Assembly: GCA_029821235.1 (NCBI GenBank)
Contig: JALGTT010000008.1
Span: forward strand, 1-17,620
DNA length: 17,620 nt
Direction: 5' to 3'
From: Candidatus Hebobacteria bacterium
Lineage (GTDB): Bacteria > Armatimonadota > Hebobacteria > Hebobacterales > Hebobacteraceae
Shown here: piece after piece, positions 7,964 to 15,737 of the stretch
How the letters are laid out: the number at the start of each line of letters is the position of its first letter
How positions within the stretch are numbered: the first letter of the stretch is position 1
Notes under the pieces: generated by a model
The model's input: only the letters and a program-made list of their open reading frames with translations
What the model was told of the DNA's origin: nothing
Databases searched by the model: none
Made by a program: the position numbers and the translations under genes

Positions 7964-8371
7964 TCAGCGCTTCGGGGATTGCTCCTGGGACTCCTCGGCC
8001 TCGGCGGCCTCCTGTGCCTCACGCACCTGGCGCTCCAGTCTGGCGAAGAAGCGCTCCGTATCGGGCGGGAAGAGACGCTTTTCCACGAACCATTTCTGAG
8101 ACCATTCGGTGGTGGTCCGCCGCAGATGCCGCTCAGGCTTCCAGCGGGCGAGCAACAGGCAGGTGTTCTTGCCGGTTTGTACCACTCGCCGCTTGAATGT
8201 CAGCCCATCGCATTCCGCGTCGGGCAGGTCAATCGCCTGATAGACGTTCATGGCCCTATTGCCGACGTATATCGCTGCGGTGTTGTCCACATCGCTGACG
8301 TGGTAGATGTCCACCTCCCGCTTCACCATCTGTTCCTTGCGCGTGAGTTTGCGCGAGGAGAATCGCTCCAT
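7964..8371 (-). CDS. Hypothetical protein, basic and C-terminally helical
   Basis: I do not recognise this protein (about 135 aa from the ATG at 8371). A central segment (VDIYHVSDVDNTAAIYVGNRAMNV, split here by eye at about residues 20-45) looks like beta-rich folded sequence. The C-terminus is a charged helix (FARLERQVREAQEAAEAEES) typical of a coiled coil. No signal peptide or membrane segment is visible. The start is uncertain. The ATG at 8371 lacks a clear ribosome site; an in-frame GTG at 8419 has AAGGAG 11 bases away; an ATG at 8329 has AAGGA a few bases upstream. The frame stays open up to 8506. The gene is on the same strand as the M16 pair but 189 bases downstream of it. Confidence 0.6.
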   Translation of the reverse strand: MERFSSRKLTRKEQMVKREVDIYHVSDVDNTAAIYVGNRAMNVYQAIDLPDAECDGLTFKRRVVQTGKNTCLLLARWKPERHLRRTTTEWSQKWFVEKRLFPPDTERFFARLERQVREAQEAAEAEESQEQSPKR

Positions 8372-8560
8372 GGGAGACAGAGATTGTGGGTCTTTCGTTC
8401 GCTTGCGTCGCGCAGCCACAGCCAGGAGTGCTCCTTCCTTCCCGCCAAGGGTGCTCCAACAGGTCCTCTCCCGCCCCTGGTAAGAATTCGACGGAAATGG
8501 GCGCACTCCTTCCGGGCGGCCAGGGAGCCGGCGGCACCGGCCGGGGCCGCCGTGGCGCAG

Positions 8561-9862
8561 TCAGTCCTCGGGGAGGCCGACGGCGAGCACAAATCGCCTG
8601 AGAACGCTTCTGGCGGCGTTCTGGACATCCTGGGGAGTGACCGCCTGCACTGCCGCCAGGTATCTTCCCCCGAAGTCGGCCCCCAGGCCCAGCACCTCGT
8701 ACCAGGCAAGCGCATAGGCCTGATCCTTCACCCGCTGATGGCCGAGCAGATAGGAGCCCCTCAGGTACCGTTTCGCCAGATCCAGCTCCTCGGCCGAGGG
8801 GGGGCGGCTCAGGATGCCCCGCAGCACCTCCAGCACCGCCTGTTTCGCCTGCGAGAGCCTGTCCGGGTCGGTCACCAGATAGACCGCCAGGTGGCTCTGG
8901 TGCGCCAGGGTGGGGTAGAACGAGGATACCTGGTAGGCGATCCCCAGACGATCCCGCACATTCGATGGCAGCCGAGCCGTGTTCCTTCCGCTCAGCAAAC
9001 TGTCCAGGACCTGCACCGCATAGTACGCTTCCTCTCCGGCGGCCGGGGCCGGAAATCCCAGAATCAAGTAGAGCCGGCCCACCGGCAACTCCCTCACCAC
9101 CACCTGTGAAGCGGACAGGGGCTCCGGAGGCTCCACCTTGCGCGCAGTTCGGGGCCCGGGGCGCCAATCCCCGAACTCCCGGCGCACCGCGCGCGCCACG
9201 CGCGCCTCGCTCACCCCGCCGCAGACCGCCAATACCGCGTTCTGGGGCCGATACCAGCGGGCATGGAAGGATACCACCTGCTCGCGGGTGAGACTGTCCA
9301 GAGTCTCCGGGTCTCCATCCGTTGGACTGGCATAGGGATGCGTGCCGTACAGCTCCCGGCGGAAGGCGGCGTACACCTCCTGAAACGGGTCGCGCGCGCC
9401 CGGCTGGGCCGAACGCACCAGGGACTCCTTCTGTGTCTCGAACTCCTGGGGAGGGAAGGCGGGGTGTCGCACCACCTCGGCGAGCGCCTTCAGAGCGACC
9501 TCGAAGCCGTCCGCGGGGGACACCACGTAGATCTCCACATAGTCCAGGCCCACCCCCACGTCCATGTAGGCCCCGACCTGGGCCAGCCTTCGCACCACAC
9601 CGTCCCCCGAATCCATCTCCGTCCCCCGCAGCAGCAGCCTCTGCACCAGCGCCCGGATGCCCCGCTGGTCCTCGGGCTCGTCCGCCACCGACACCCGCAG
9701 CATCAAGTCGGCCGCCACCACCGCGGTGGTCGGGTCGGACTCGACCACCACCGTCATCTGGTTGGGCATCTCGATCCGGCGGAGGCGGTCGGCCGCGGCC
9801 GGGCGCGCGGTGACCAGCGCCAGCACGATCAGCCAGAGCCAGCGGGGGAGCGCGCGCGTCAT
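8561..9862 (-). CDS. M16B peptidase-like protein with degenerate zinc site
   Basis: The 433-aa product has an N-terminal signal peptide (hydrophobic WLWLIVLALVTA, then a PAAAD cleavage region) and the two-domain fold of M16B (pitrilysin/processing-peptidase-like) zinc peptidases. Where active members read GIAHLLEH, this protein reads GIRALVQR (residues 68-75), so all three HxxEH residues are replaced and it cannot be a conventional zinc protease. The substrate-binding features of the family remain: RWYRPQNAVLAVCGG, the glycine-rich LSGRNTARL and RDRLGIAYQVSS. Such inactive subunits pair with an active M16B partner, here the gene directly upstream. Its ATG overlaps the partner's stop as ATGA. 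The larger open frame continuing upstream of this ATG is a shadow of the partner gene. Confidence 0.9.
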   Translation of the reverse strand: MTRALPRWLWLIVLALVTARPAAADRLRRIEMPNQMTVVVESDPTTAVVAADLMLRVSVADEPEDQRGIRALVQRLLLRGTEMDSGDGVVRRLAQVGAYMDVGVGLDYVEIYVVSPADGFEVALKALAEVVRHPAFPPQEFETQKESLVRSAQPGARDPFQEVYAAFRRELYGTHPYASPTDGDPETLDSLTREQVVSFHARWYRPQNAVLAVCGGVSEARVARAVRREFGDWRPGPRTARKVEPPEPLSASQVVVRELPVGRLYLILGFPAPAAGEEAYYAVQVLDSLLSGRNTARLPSNVRDRLGIAYQVSSFYPTLAHQSHLAVYLVTDPDRLSQAKQAVLEVLRGILSRPPSAEELDLAKRYLRGSYLLGHQRVKDQAYALAWYEVLGLGADFGGRYLAAVQAVTPQDVQNAARSVLRRFVLAVGLPED

Positions 9863-11199
9863 CGCGAGTTCCTCCTCGGCATCAGCACCACCCACACCGG
9901 ATCTCCCGCATACCATCCCGCCACCCGGGCGATGTCCTGCGGGGTGACCGAGCCGAGCCGGCCAGGGTACTGAATCGCGGACCGGTAACTGTCCACCGCC
10001 TCGTAGAAGGCCAGCGTGCTGGCGCAGTCCGCGGGGGTCTCGTTCGCGAAGCAGTACCCCGCGTACACCAGCCGTTTCGCCCGCGCCAGTTCCGCGGGAG
10101 TGACGGGTTCCTCCGCCAGTCGCCTCAATTGCGCGCGGATCTCCTGCTTCACCGCGGGCACCTTGTCCGGGTCGCACATCGCCCACAGGCCGAAGAGCGC
10201 GCGCTCCCGCTGGGTGAGGAAATCCAGCCCCGCGCCGCTCGCCAGTTTCTTCGTCTCCACCAATTCCCGCGACAGTCTCCCCAGGGCGCCGTAGTTGAGA
10301 AGCACCGAGAGCACGTCGGTGGCCGCCACCTCGTTGCGTTCGTCGGCCGCCGGCCCCACGAAGGCGGCCATCACCCATGCCTGCGACCCCGGCGCGGGAA
10401 GGATCAGTTCCTTCCCCGGCGCCGGCCTGGGGGCCTCCCCGCGCCGCCGCGGAGGCAGCGCCTGGGGGCTGAGCCCCCCGAACGCCCTCTCCACCTCGGC
10501 CAGGGCGGAGGCGAACGGCACCTCCCCCGCCACCACCACCGCCATGTTGTTGGGCGCGTACCAGGACTGGTGGAAGGCGGCGAGTTGGTGCGGCTGGATG
10601 GCGGCGAGCGTCTCCGCGCTGCCCTCGATGGGGCGGGCATAGGTGCACGTGTCGCCGAAGAGTTCCTGGAAGGCGAGATCGCTCAGCCGCACCCGCGCCC
10701 GGTCGCGCCGCGCGGCCACCTCCTCCGCGATCGCCCGCCGCTCCCGCGCGATCACGCGCGGGTCGAAACTGGGCCGCAGCACCATATCGGCCAGCGCGCC
10801 CAGCGCGGTCGGGAAATCGGCCGCGGGAACGCTGGCATAGAAGCGGGTGTAGTCTCTGAGCGTACCCGCGTTCGTGGTGCCCCCGCGGTTCTCGATTCGC
10901 AGCCGCGGGTCGCTTCCTCCTCCGCTCACCCAGCACACGTGCTCCAGCAGATGCGCGATGCCCGCCAAGTCGTCCGGTTCGTCGGCCGAACCGGCCCGCA
11001 CCACCACCTCCACCGAGGCGATGCCGCAACCCGGCCGCTCGTACACCACGAGCACCAGGCCGTTTCCCAGGGCGGCCGACTTGATGTGCCGCGGGTCGAG
11101 CGGCGCCGCCGATGCCGGGGCTCCGGCGACGGCCAGCGACAACAACAGAACCAGCGCGGCGCGGGCGATGCTCCCCCGCCGGCTCGCTCCGCAACTCAT
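9859..11199 (-). CDS. M16B zinc peptidase, catalytic subunit
   Basis: The 446-aa product has a signal peptide (basic RRGSIARAA, hydrophobic LVLLLSLAVA, AxA-type sites near residues 28-32) and is a probable exported or periplasmic M16B metallopeptidase. The zinc motif HxxEH is intact as H83-LLE-H87 in GIAHLLEHV. A downstream glutamate in AIAEEVAARRD (E159/E160) is the likely third ligand. GGTTNAGTLRDYTRFYASVP matches the conserved family segment, and TYARPIEGS the usual post-ligand segment. It shares ATGA overlaps with the dehydrogenase gene upstream and with the inactive M16B gene downstream, so the peptidase pair should be made in matched amounts. Known roles of such pairs are peptide degradation or processing; the substrate here is unknown. 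Confidence 0.93.
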   Translation of the reverse strand: MSCGASRRGSIARAALVLLLSLAVAGAPASAAPLDPRHIKSAALGNGLVLVVYERPGCGIASVEVVVRAGSADEPDDLAGIAHLLEHVCWVSGGGSDPRLRIENRGGTTNAGTLRDYTRFYASVPAADFPTALGALADMVLRPSFDPRVIARERRAIAEEVAARRDRARVRLSDLAFQELFGDTCTYARPIEGSAETLAAIQPHQLAAFHQSWYAPNNMAVVVAGEVPFASALAEVERAFGGLSPQALPPRRRGEAPRPAPGKELILPAPGSQAWVMAAFVGPAADERNEVAATDVLSVLLNYGALGRLSRELVETKKLASGAGLDFLTQRERALFGLWAMCDPDKVPAVKQEIRAQLRRLAEEPVTPAELARAKRLVYAGYCFANETPADCASTLAFYEAVDSYRSAIQYPGRLGSVTPQDIARVAGWYAGDPVWVVLMPRRNSR

Positions 11200-12206
11200 G
11201 CCATCATCTCGAAGTGCTCGAGGCTTATCGCGCCCGGCGGCACCCCGCCGGAGAGCACGATCCTCACGTTCTCCACCGCCTGCCGCCCCATCTCCCAGCG
11301 CCGCGTGGGCACCGGCCCCGCCACGTGCGGGGTGAGGATCACGTTCGGAAGGCGGCGCAGCGGGTGGTCGGGGGGCAGCGGCTCCTCGGGGTCGAACACA
11401 TCCAGCCCCGCCCGGAAGCGCCCCTTGCTCAACTCCGACACCAGGGCATCCATTTCGATCAGCGCCCCGCGCGCGGTGTTCACCAGCACCGCCCCATCCT
11501 GGATCATCGCCAGCCGCTCCGCATTCAACAGCCCCCGCGTGGACGGCAGGCTGGCCGCGTGCAGGGAGATGACATCACATGTCTGAAGGACCTCCTCCAG
11601 GGAGGCGGGGCGGGCTCCGTGCTCGGCCAACACCTCCTCTGGGAGCGCCGGATCGTGGGCGAGCAGTTCCACGCCGAACGGAGGCAGGAGTTTGGCGAAC
11701 TCCCGCCCCGTGGCCCCGAATCCGATCAGCCCCACCCGCTTATCGCGGAGGGTATCGGTGGGACCGGGGGTGGTCACCTCCCACCCGCCCTCCTGCGCGA
11801 GCGCGTGGTGGTAGCGCGGCAGATTCCGGAGGCAGGCGAGAGCCAGGAGAAGCGCCATTTCCCCCACGTAGCGGGCAATCACGCCCGCCGCGTTGGTAAC
11901 GACGATGCCCCGCGCAAAGGCCTCGGGGTTGATGAAGGATTTCACCGACCCCGCGGCGTGGGCGATGATCTTCAGTTTGGGCGCGGCGGCGAGCGCCTTT
12001 GGCGTGAACTGCGGCGCCCCCCACGTGGTCAGGCAGGCATCCGCGTCGGCAATGCGTGCGATCAACTCATCCTCGTCGAACGTGCGGCCGAGGTCGTTGT
12101 ACCTGGCATCCGCGAACGCCTCCAGTTGCTCCCGCACCTTCTCCGGGAAAACCTGATCGGTGAGTTCGCCGAACGCGGTGACCAGCACCTTGGGTCTCGT
12201 GGACAT
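11196..12206 (-). CDS. D-2-hydroxyacid dehydrogenase (phosphoglycerate dehydrogenase-like)
   Basis: The 336-aa product is an NAD-dependent D-isomer-specific 2-hydroxyacid dehydrogenase. The Rossmann motif GFGATG is at residues 162-167, and an Asp at 185 (LLAHDPA) favours NAD over NADP. The catalytic Arg is R246 (NTARGAL), the Glu is about E275 (DPEEPL) and the His is H294 (TPHVAG). It lacks the C-terminal regulatory domain of SerA, and its substrate cannot be read from sequence. I choose ATG 12206 (MSTRPKVLVTAFG), which has AAGGAG seven bases upstream; the frame extends to 12263 without a better site. Its stop overlaps the M16B start as ATGA. It begins 84 bases after the sulfatase stop on the same strand, so the four genes may form one operon. 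Confidence 0.9.
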   Translation of the reverse strand: MSTRPKVLVTAFGELTDQVFPEKVREQLEAFADARYNDLGRTFDEDELIARIADADACLTTWGAPQFTPKALAAAPKLKIIAHAAGSVKSFINPEAFARGIVVTNAAGVIARYVGEMALLLALACLRNLPRYHHALAQEGGWEVTTPGPTDTLRDKRVGLIGFGATGREFAKLLPPFGVELLAHDPALPEEVLAEHGARPASLEEVLQTCDVISLHAASLPSTRGLLNAERLAMIQDGAVLVNTARGALIEMDALVSELSKGRFRAGLDVFDPEEPLPPDHPLRRLPNVILTPHVAGPVPTRRWEMGRQAVENVRIVLSGGVPPGAISLEHFEMMA

Positions 12207-12290
12207 ATCACTGCTCCTTCGCAGCCGGCGGGGCCCGGTCATGGCACTTCGCCGCGACGACACTCTCTCCCTCGCGGGCCGAGGCGGCCG

Positions 12291-13799
12291 CTATGCGTGA
12301 GCGATGCGCGGCATGCGGGTGGGCTCCCGCGCGATCTCGGCCTGCGCGAGTTCGTGCAGCAGTTTGGATTTCGCTTCCGCATGGGCGGGATCGTCCCACA
12401 AGTTGCGCCTCTCCTCTGGGTCGGCCTCCAGGTCGAACATCTCCCCATAGGGCTGCCCGCGGTAGACGGTGATCTTGTACCGGTCATTGACATAGGTTCT
12501 GAGGTGGACCCGCGTGGGCTCGAACCGGTTTTCCACGATCACGTGATCCCGTACACGCGGCTCCTCGTCCGCCCAACACGGCAGTTGGTTCACCCCCTGC
12601 ATCCGCCCCGGCGGCTCCGCGCCCACCGCGCGGAGGAAAGTCGGGGCCAGGTCAACCAGGGATTGCAGAGCCCGCGTGCGCCTTCCCGCCGGCACCACCG
12701 CGGGATACCTGACGATCATCGGCACCCGAAGCATGTCCTCGAAATGGAACGGACCCTTGGCGGTCAGCCCGTGGTGCCCCAGAAAGTGGCCGTGATCGGT
12801 GGCGAACACCACCAGGGTATTCTCCGCCATGCCCAATCGGTCGAGCGCCTCCAGAATGCGGCCGATCCAGTGGTCCATGAAGCTGACCATGCCGTAGTAC
12901 ACGGCCATGTCCCTCTTCATCTCCTCTTCGTCCTGGAGGTGAGAGTGCATCCCGTGTGGGCCGAAGGTCTCCCGGTAGGCCGAGAAATCCGGGTCCCGCT
13001 CCTGGGTCATGCGGAAGTGCGGGGGGAGCAGGTCCAGTTCCCCCTCCTCCAGCCGGCCGGGCCGCATGTCCTCCGGCCGGTACTGCGAGGCCCACGGCTC
13101 CGGCGCCAGATAGGGGGGATGGGGGTCGTGGAAACTGGCCCACAGAAAGAACGGTTTTTCCTCGGCCGCGTATTGCTCCAGGCGCGCGATGGTGCGTTGC
13201 CCGGTCCAGGTGGTGTAGTGGTACTGCTCCGGCAGGTCCCAGGAGTGGCGGCGGGTCGGCGCCTCCGGATCCGGCGGCCACGGCTGGAAGTAGTCCCGCC
13301 AATTGCTCAATCCCCGCTCCTCCATCCACAGCGCGTAATGCTGACCCACCAGGTGCTCGTCCGCGTGCCCCCGCGCCAATTCCACGTGCTGGAACCCGTA
13401 CCAGGGCCCGTGGAACCCGCGCCAGAAGTCGAGGTCCCTCAGCCGGGGGTGGCACTCGATGGAGGGACTCTCCGGGGTGGAGGCGAGGGGGTGGAAGTGC
13501 CCCTTGCCGATCAGCGCGGTCGCGTACCCCAGAGACTGAAGCCTCTCGCCCACCGTGGGCACGTCCTCCGGCAGTTTGGTGCCGATGGTCCAGCATCCAT
13601 GCCAGGACGGATAGAGGCCGGTGATGATGCTGGAGCGGGAGGGGGAGCAGGTCGGATTCGGGCAATAGGCCCGCTCGCACACCAGTCCCTCCTTCGCCAT
13701 CCGGTCCAGCGCGGGCGTGCTGATGCGGGGGTTCGAAATTCCCAGAGTATCCCAGTGTTGCTGGTCACTGGTGATGAGGAGCAGATTCGGTTTCGACAT
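12291..13799 (-). CDS. Type I sulfatase (alkaline-phosphatase superfamily), apparently cytosolic
   Basis: The 502-aa product hydrolyses sulfate esters. The formylglycine signature is C51-S-P-S-R55, whose cysteine is converted post-translationally by an FGE-type or anSME enzyme not seen in this window. Metal ligands are suggested by S-D12-QQ near the N-terminus and D335-H336 (FATDHGHFLG). H101 (GKGHFH) and the HDPHPPY segment at 224-230 complete the usual active site. The C-terminal EMFDLEADPEERRNLWDD is the normal sulfatase end. The N-terminus MSKPNLLLITSDQQ has no signal peptide, so it should act in the cytosol on an imported small sulfated substrate; the substrate is not predictable. The ATG has GGAGGT six bases upstream. 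It is the first gene of the minus-strand cluster. Confidence 0.94.
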   Translation of the reverse strand: MSKPNLLLITSDQQHWDTLGISNPRISTPALDRMAKEGLVCERAYCPNPTCSPSRSSIITGLYPSWHGCWTIGTKLPEDVPTVGERLQSLGYATALIGKGHFHPLASTPESPSIECHPRLRDLDFWRGFHGPWYGFQHVELARGHADEHLVGQHYALWMEERGLSNWRDYFQPWPPDPEAPTRRHSWDLPEQYHYTTWTGQRTIARLEQYAAEEKPFFLWASFHDPHPPYLAPEPWASQYRPEDMRPGRLEEGELDLLPPHFRMTQERDPDFSAYRETFGPHGMHSHLQDEEEMKRDMAVYYGMVSFMDHWIGRILEALDRLGMAENTLVVFATDHGHFLGHHGLTAKGPFHFEDMLRVPMIVRYPAVVPAGRRTRALQSLVDLAPTFLRAVGAEPPGRMQGVNQLPCWADEEPRVRDHVIVENRFEPTRVHLRTYVNDRYKITVYRGQPYGEMFDLEADPEERRNLWDDPAHAEAKSKLLHELAQAEIAREPTRMPRIAHA

Positions 13800-13975
13800 G
13801 GTGTGACCTCCCGGCGACTGCCGCCATCTTCTCTGTTCGCGGCGCGCTCTCCTTGCCGCGGCTTCCGGGTGGCCGTCCTGGACGGCAGGAGGGGGAGGCA
13901 GGGCCGCATAATCAAGGGTTGGGGACCGTTCCGCCGATGATGTGAGACGGCGAGATCTTTCGCGCTGGTCCGAAG

Positions 13976-14707
13976 ATGAACCAGATCGTCAGATGCAAGG
14001 CCTGTGGCGCCTTCCTGCGCCAGGGAGACCGTTTCTGCTGGTCGTGCGGCCAGGAGTTGGCCGCACCGCCTCCCCGCGCGCCCGCGCCGCGCCCACTGCC
14101 CGAGCCGGAGGGGGAACTCCTCCTCTTGCTGCGGCGCGCCCATCTCGCCCAGCAGCGGGGCCGGCTGGAGGAGGCGATCCGGCTGACGCGGGAGGCCTTG
14201 CAGGAGGACCCGCAGAGCGTTCCCGCCCTCACCCTGCTGGCGGAACTGCTGCGCGCGGTCGGAGACCAGGTCGGCGCGGTGGAGGCCGCCCAACTCGCCA
14301 CCGAGGCGGCGGCCGAGCGCGGGGCCCCGCCGGGCGCGCTGCAGCGCGCCCGGGAGGAGCGGGCGGCCGTCGAGCAGGAGGTGGTAAGGGAACTCTCGCC
14401 GGCAGACCGCGGCGGCCCCGGGGAGGCGGTCCTGACGCTCCTGAGCGGGTCCGGCCGGGAGTGGTATCGCTCCCGCGCGTGCTACCTGACGCTCTCGGTG
14501 CTCGGGCTGACGGCCCTGTTCTTTGCGCTGGTCCTGCTGTTTCGGGGGGCGCCGGCGGCCTACGTCTGGTTCGGCATCAGCACCATCGCGGCAGGATGGT
14601 GCTACCACGACGCGGAAACCAACCATCAGGTAGGGATCTTCTGGGGGCCGCTGGTGTTGTGTCTGGGGATTCCCGGGCTGGGCATCTATCTGCTGGCGAG
14701 AGAGTGA
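13976..14707 (+). CDS. Zinc-ribbon/TPR membrane protein
   Basis: The 243-aa product has an N-terminal zinc ribbon with C7, C10, C21 and C24, then a Pro/Ala-rich linker (28-45). TPR-like helices run over about 46-135 (AHLAQQRGRLEEAIRLTREA, LLAELLRAVGDQVGAVEAAQ), and three hydrophobic segments near the C-terminus (about 169-189, 194-209, 221-240) probably anchor it in the membrane. The zinc ribbon has the same cysteine spacing as the small zinc-ribbon/TPR protein ending at 7348, suggesting a lineage-specific paralogous family. The ribosome site is weak, so the start rests on the zinc-ribbon position. It is divergent from the sulfatase gene across 176 bases and lies 46-52 bases before pfkA. Function is unknown. 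Confidence 0.8.
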   Translation: MNQIVRCKACGAFLRQGDRFCWSCGQELAAPPPRAPAPRPLPEPEGELLLLLRRAHLAQQRGRLEEAIRLTREALQEDPQSVPALTLLAELLRAVGDQVGAVEAAQLATEAAAERGAPPGALQRAREERAAVEQEVVRELSPADRGGPGEAVLTLLSGSGREWYRSRACYLTLSVLGLTALFFALVLLFRGAPAAYVWFGISTIAAGWCYHDAETNHQVGIFWGPLVLCLGIPGLGIYLLARE

Positions 14708-14759
14708 CGCGGGCTCGCCTGGCAGGTGGCTGGACGCGTGGCATAGGTGAGGAATGAGC

Positions 14760-15728
14760 ATGGATGTCATCGGTGTGTTTACCAGTGGAGGCGACGCTCC
14801 GGGGATGAACGCCTGTCTCCGGGCGGTGGTGCGGACCGCGATCTACCGCGGCTGCCGCGTGATCGGGATTCAGCGTGGATACGTGGGGATGATCGCGGGG
14901 GAATGCGATGAACTCACCGCCAAGTCGGTCTCGAACATCGTGCAACTCGGCGGCACTATGCTGAAGACCGGTCGCAGCGAGCGCTTCCGCGAGAAGGAGG
15001 GCCGGGTGGAGGCGGCCGAGCAACTCCGTAAGGCGGGAGTGGAGGGATTGGTGGCGATCGGGGGGGACGGGACCTTCCGTGGCGCCCACGACCTCTGGGA
15101 GGAGCACGGCATCCCCGTGGTAGGCGTGCCCGCCACCATTGACAACGACCTCTACGGCACAGACGCCACCATCGGCTACTACACCGCGGTCGCCCGCGGC
15201 GTGGAGGCGATAGACCGCATCCGCGACACCGCCACCGCCCACGACCGCATCTTCTTCGTGGAGGTGATGGGCCGGCAGGCGGGCTTCATTGCGCTGGCGG
15301 TAGGGGCGGCGGGCGGCGCCGAACTGATCGCGGTCCCCGAGCGCGACATGTCGGTGCAGGAGATCTACGACACCTTGCAGGCGGGGGTGGCGAGGGGAAA
15401 GACCAGCAGCATCGTGGTGGTCGCCGAGGGGGACGAGGAGGGCGGCGCGCTGGAGATCGCGCGCAAGGTGCAGCAGATGGGGCCGTTCGAGTGCCGCGTG
15501 TGCGTTCTCGGGCACACCCAGCGGGGCGGCAATCCCACCCCCGACGACCGCATTCTCGCCAGCGAATTGGGGGCGGCGGCGGTGGACGCGCTTCTCGACG
15601 GGAAGAGCGACGTCATGGTCGGCCGGATAGACAAGCGCATCGTCTTTACCCCGCTTCGCGAGACCTGGGAGAAGAGGAAGAACCTGAACCAGGATCTCTA
15701 CGAGTTGGCGCGCATGTTGGCCACCTGA
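14760..15728 (+). CDS. pfkA: 6-phosphofructokinase, ATP-dependent
   Basis: The product (322 aa) phosphorylates fructose 6-phosphate in glycolysis. TSGGDAPGMN at the N-terminus and GGDGTF at about 101-106 form the nucleotide site. Glycine after GGD, rather than aspartate, points to ATP rather than pyrophosphate as donor. The catalytic TIDND is at 126-130, with GTDATIGYYTA, EVMGRQAGF and RGGNPTPDDR as further signatures. Length matches bacterial PfkA. Two ATGs compete: 14754 and 14760. The second has GAGG seven bases upstream, so I use it; the other would add two residues. The gene gives no sign of specific regulation and is followed within 10 bases by a degenerate response-regulator gene. Confidence 0.95.
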   Translation: MDVIGVFTSGGDAPGMNACLRAVVRTAIYRGCRVIGIQRGYVGMIAGECDELTAKSVSNIVQLGGTMLKTGRSERFREKEGRVEAAEQLRKAGVEGLVAIGGDGTFRGAHDLWEEHGIPVVGVPATIDNDLYGTDATIGYYTAVARGVEAIDRIRDTATAHDRIFFVEVMGRQAGFIALAVGAAGGAELIAVPERDMSVQEIYDTLQAGVARGKTSSIVVVAEGDEEGGALEIARKVQQMGPFECRVCVLGHTQRGGNPTPDDRILASELGAAAVDALLDGKSDVMVGRIDKRIVFTPLRETWEKRKNLNQDLYELARMLAT

Positions 15729-15737
15729 CGGGACAGC

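Noticed and set aside
8500..8560. GC-rich dyad after the M16B stop as an intrinsic terminator
   Set aside because: Stems of GGCGGC/GCCGCC type can be drawn on the minus strand, but no T-run follows, and similar stems occur widely in this DNA.
7898..9109. Plus-strand frame of 403 codons across 7898-9109
   Set aside because: It runs opposite the orphan protein and the inactive M16B gene and its translation shows no protein family or consistent composition.
9863..11194. Upstream extension of the inactive M16B frame, which would give an 877-aa protein
   Set aside because: The extension is the shadow of the catalytic M16B gene in another frame; the signal peptide and ATGA overlap place the real start at 9862.
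13905..13925. CATAATC/GATTATG patch between the divergent sulfatase and zinc-ribbon genes as a promoter
   Set aside because: It is TATAAT-like, but I found no reasonable -35 element 16-18 bases away on either strand.
11112..13940. Plus-strand open frame of 942 codons
   Set aside because: It lies opposite the M16B, dehydrogenase and sulfatase genes, all of which have intact catalytic motifs and ribosome sites; the plus-strand translation is low-complexity Arg/Pro/His.
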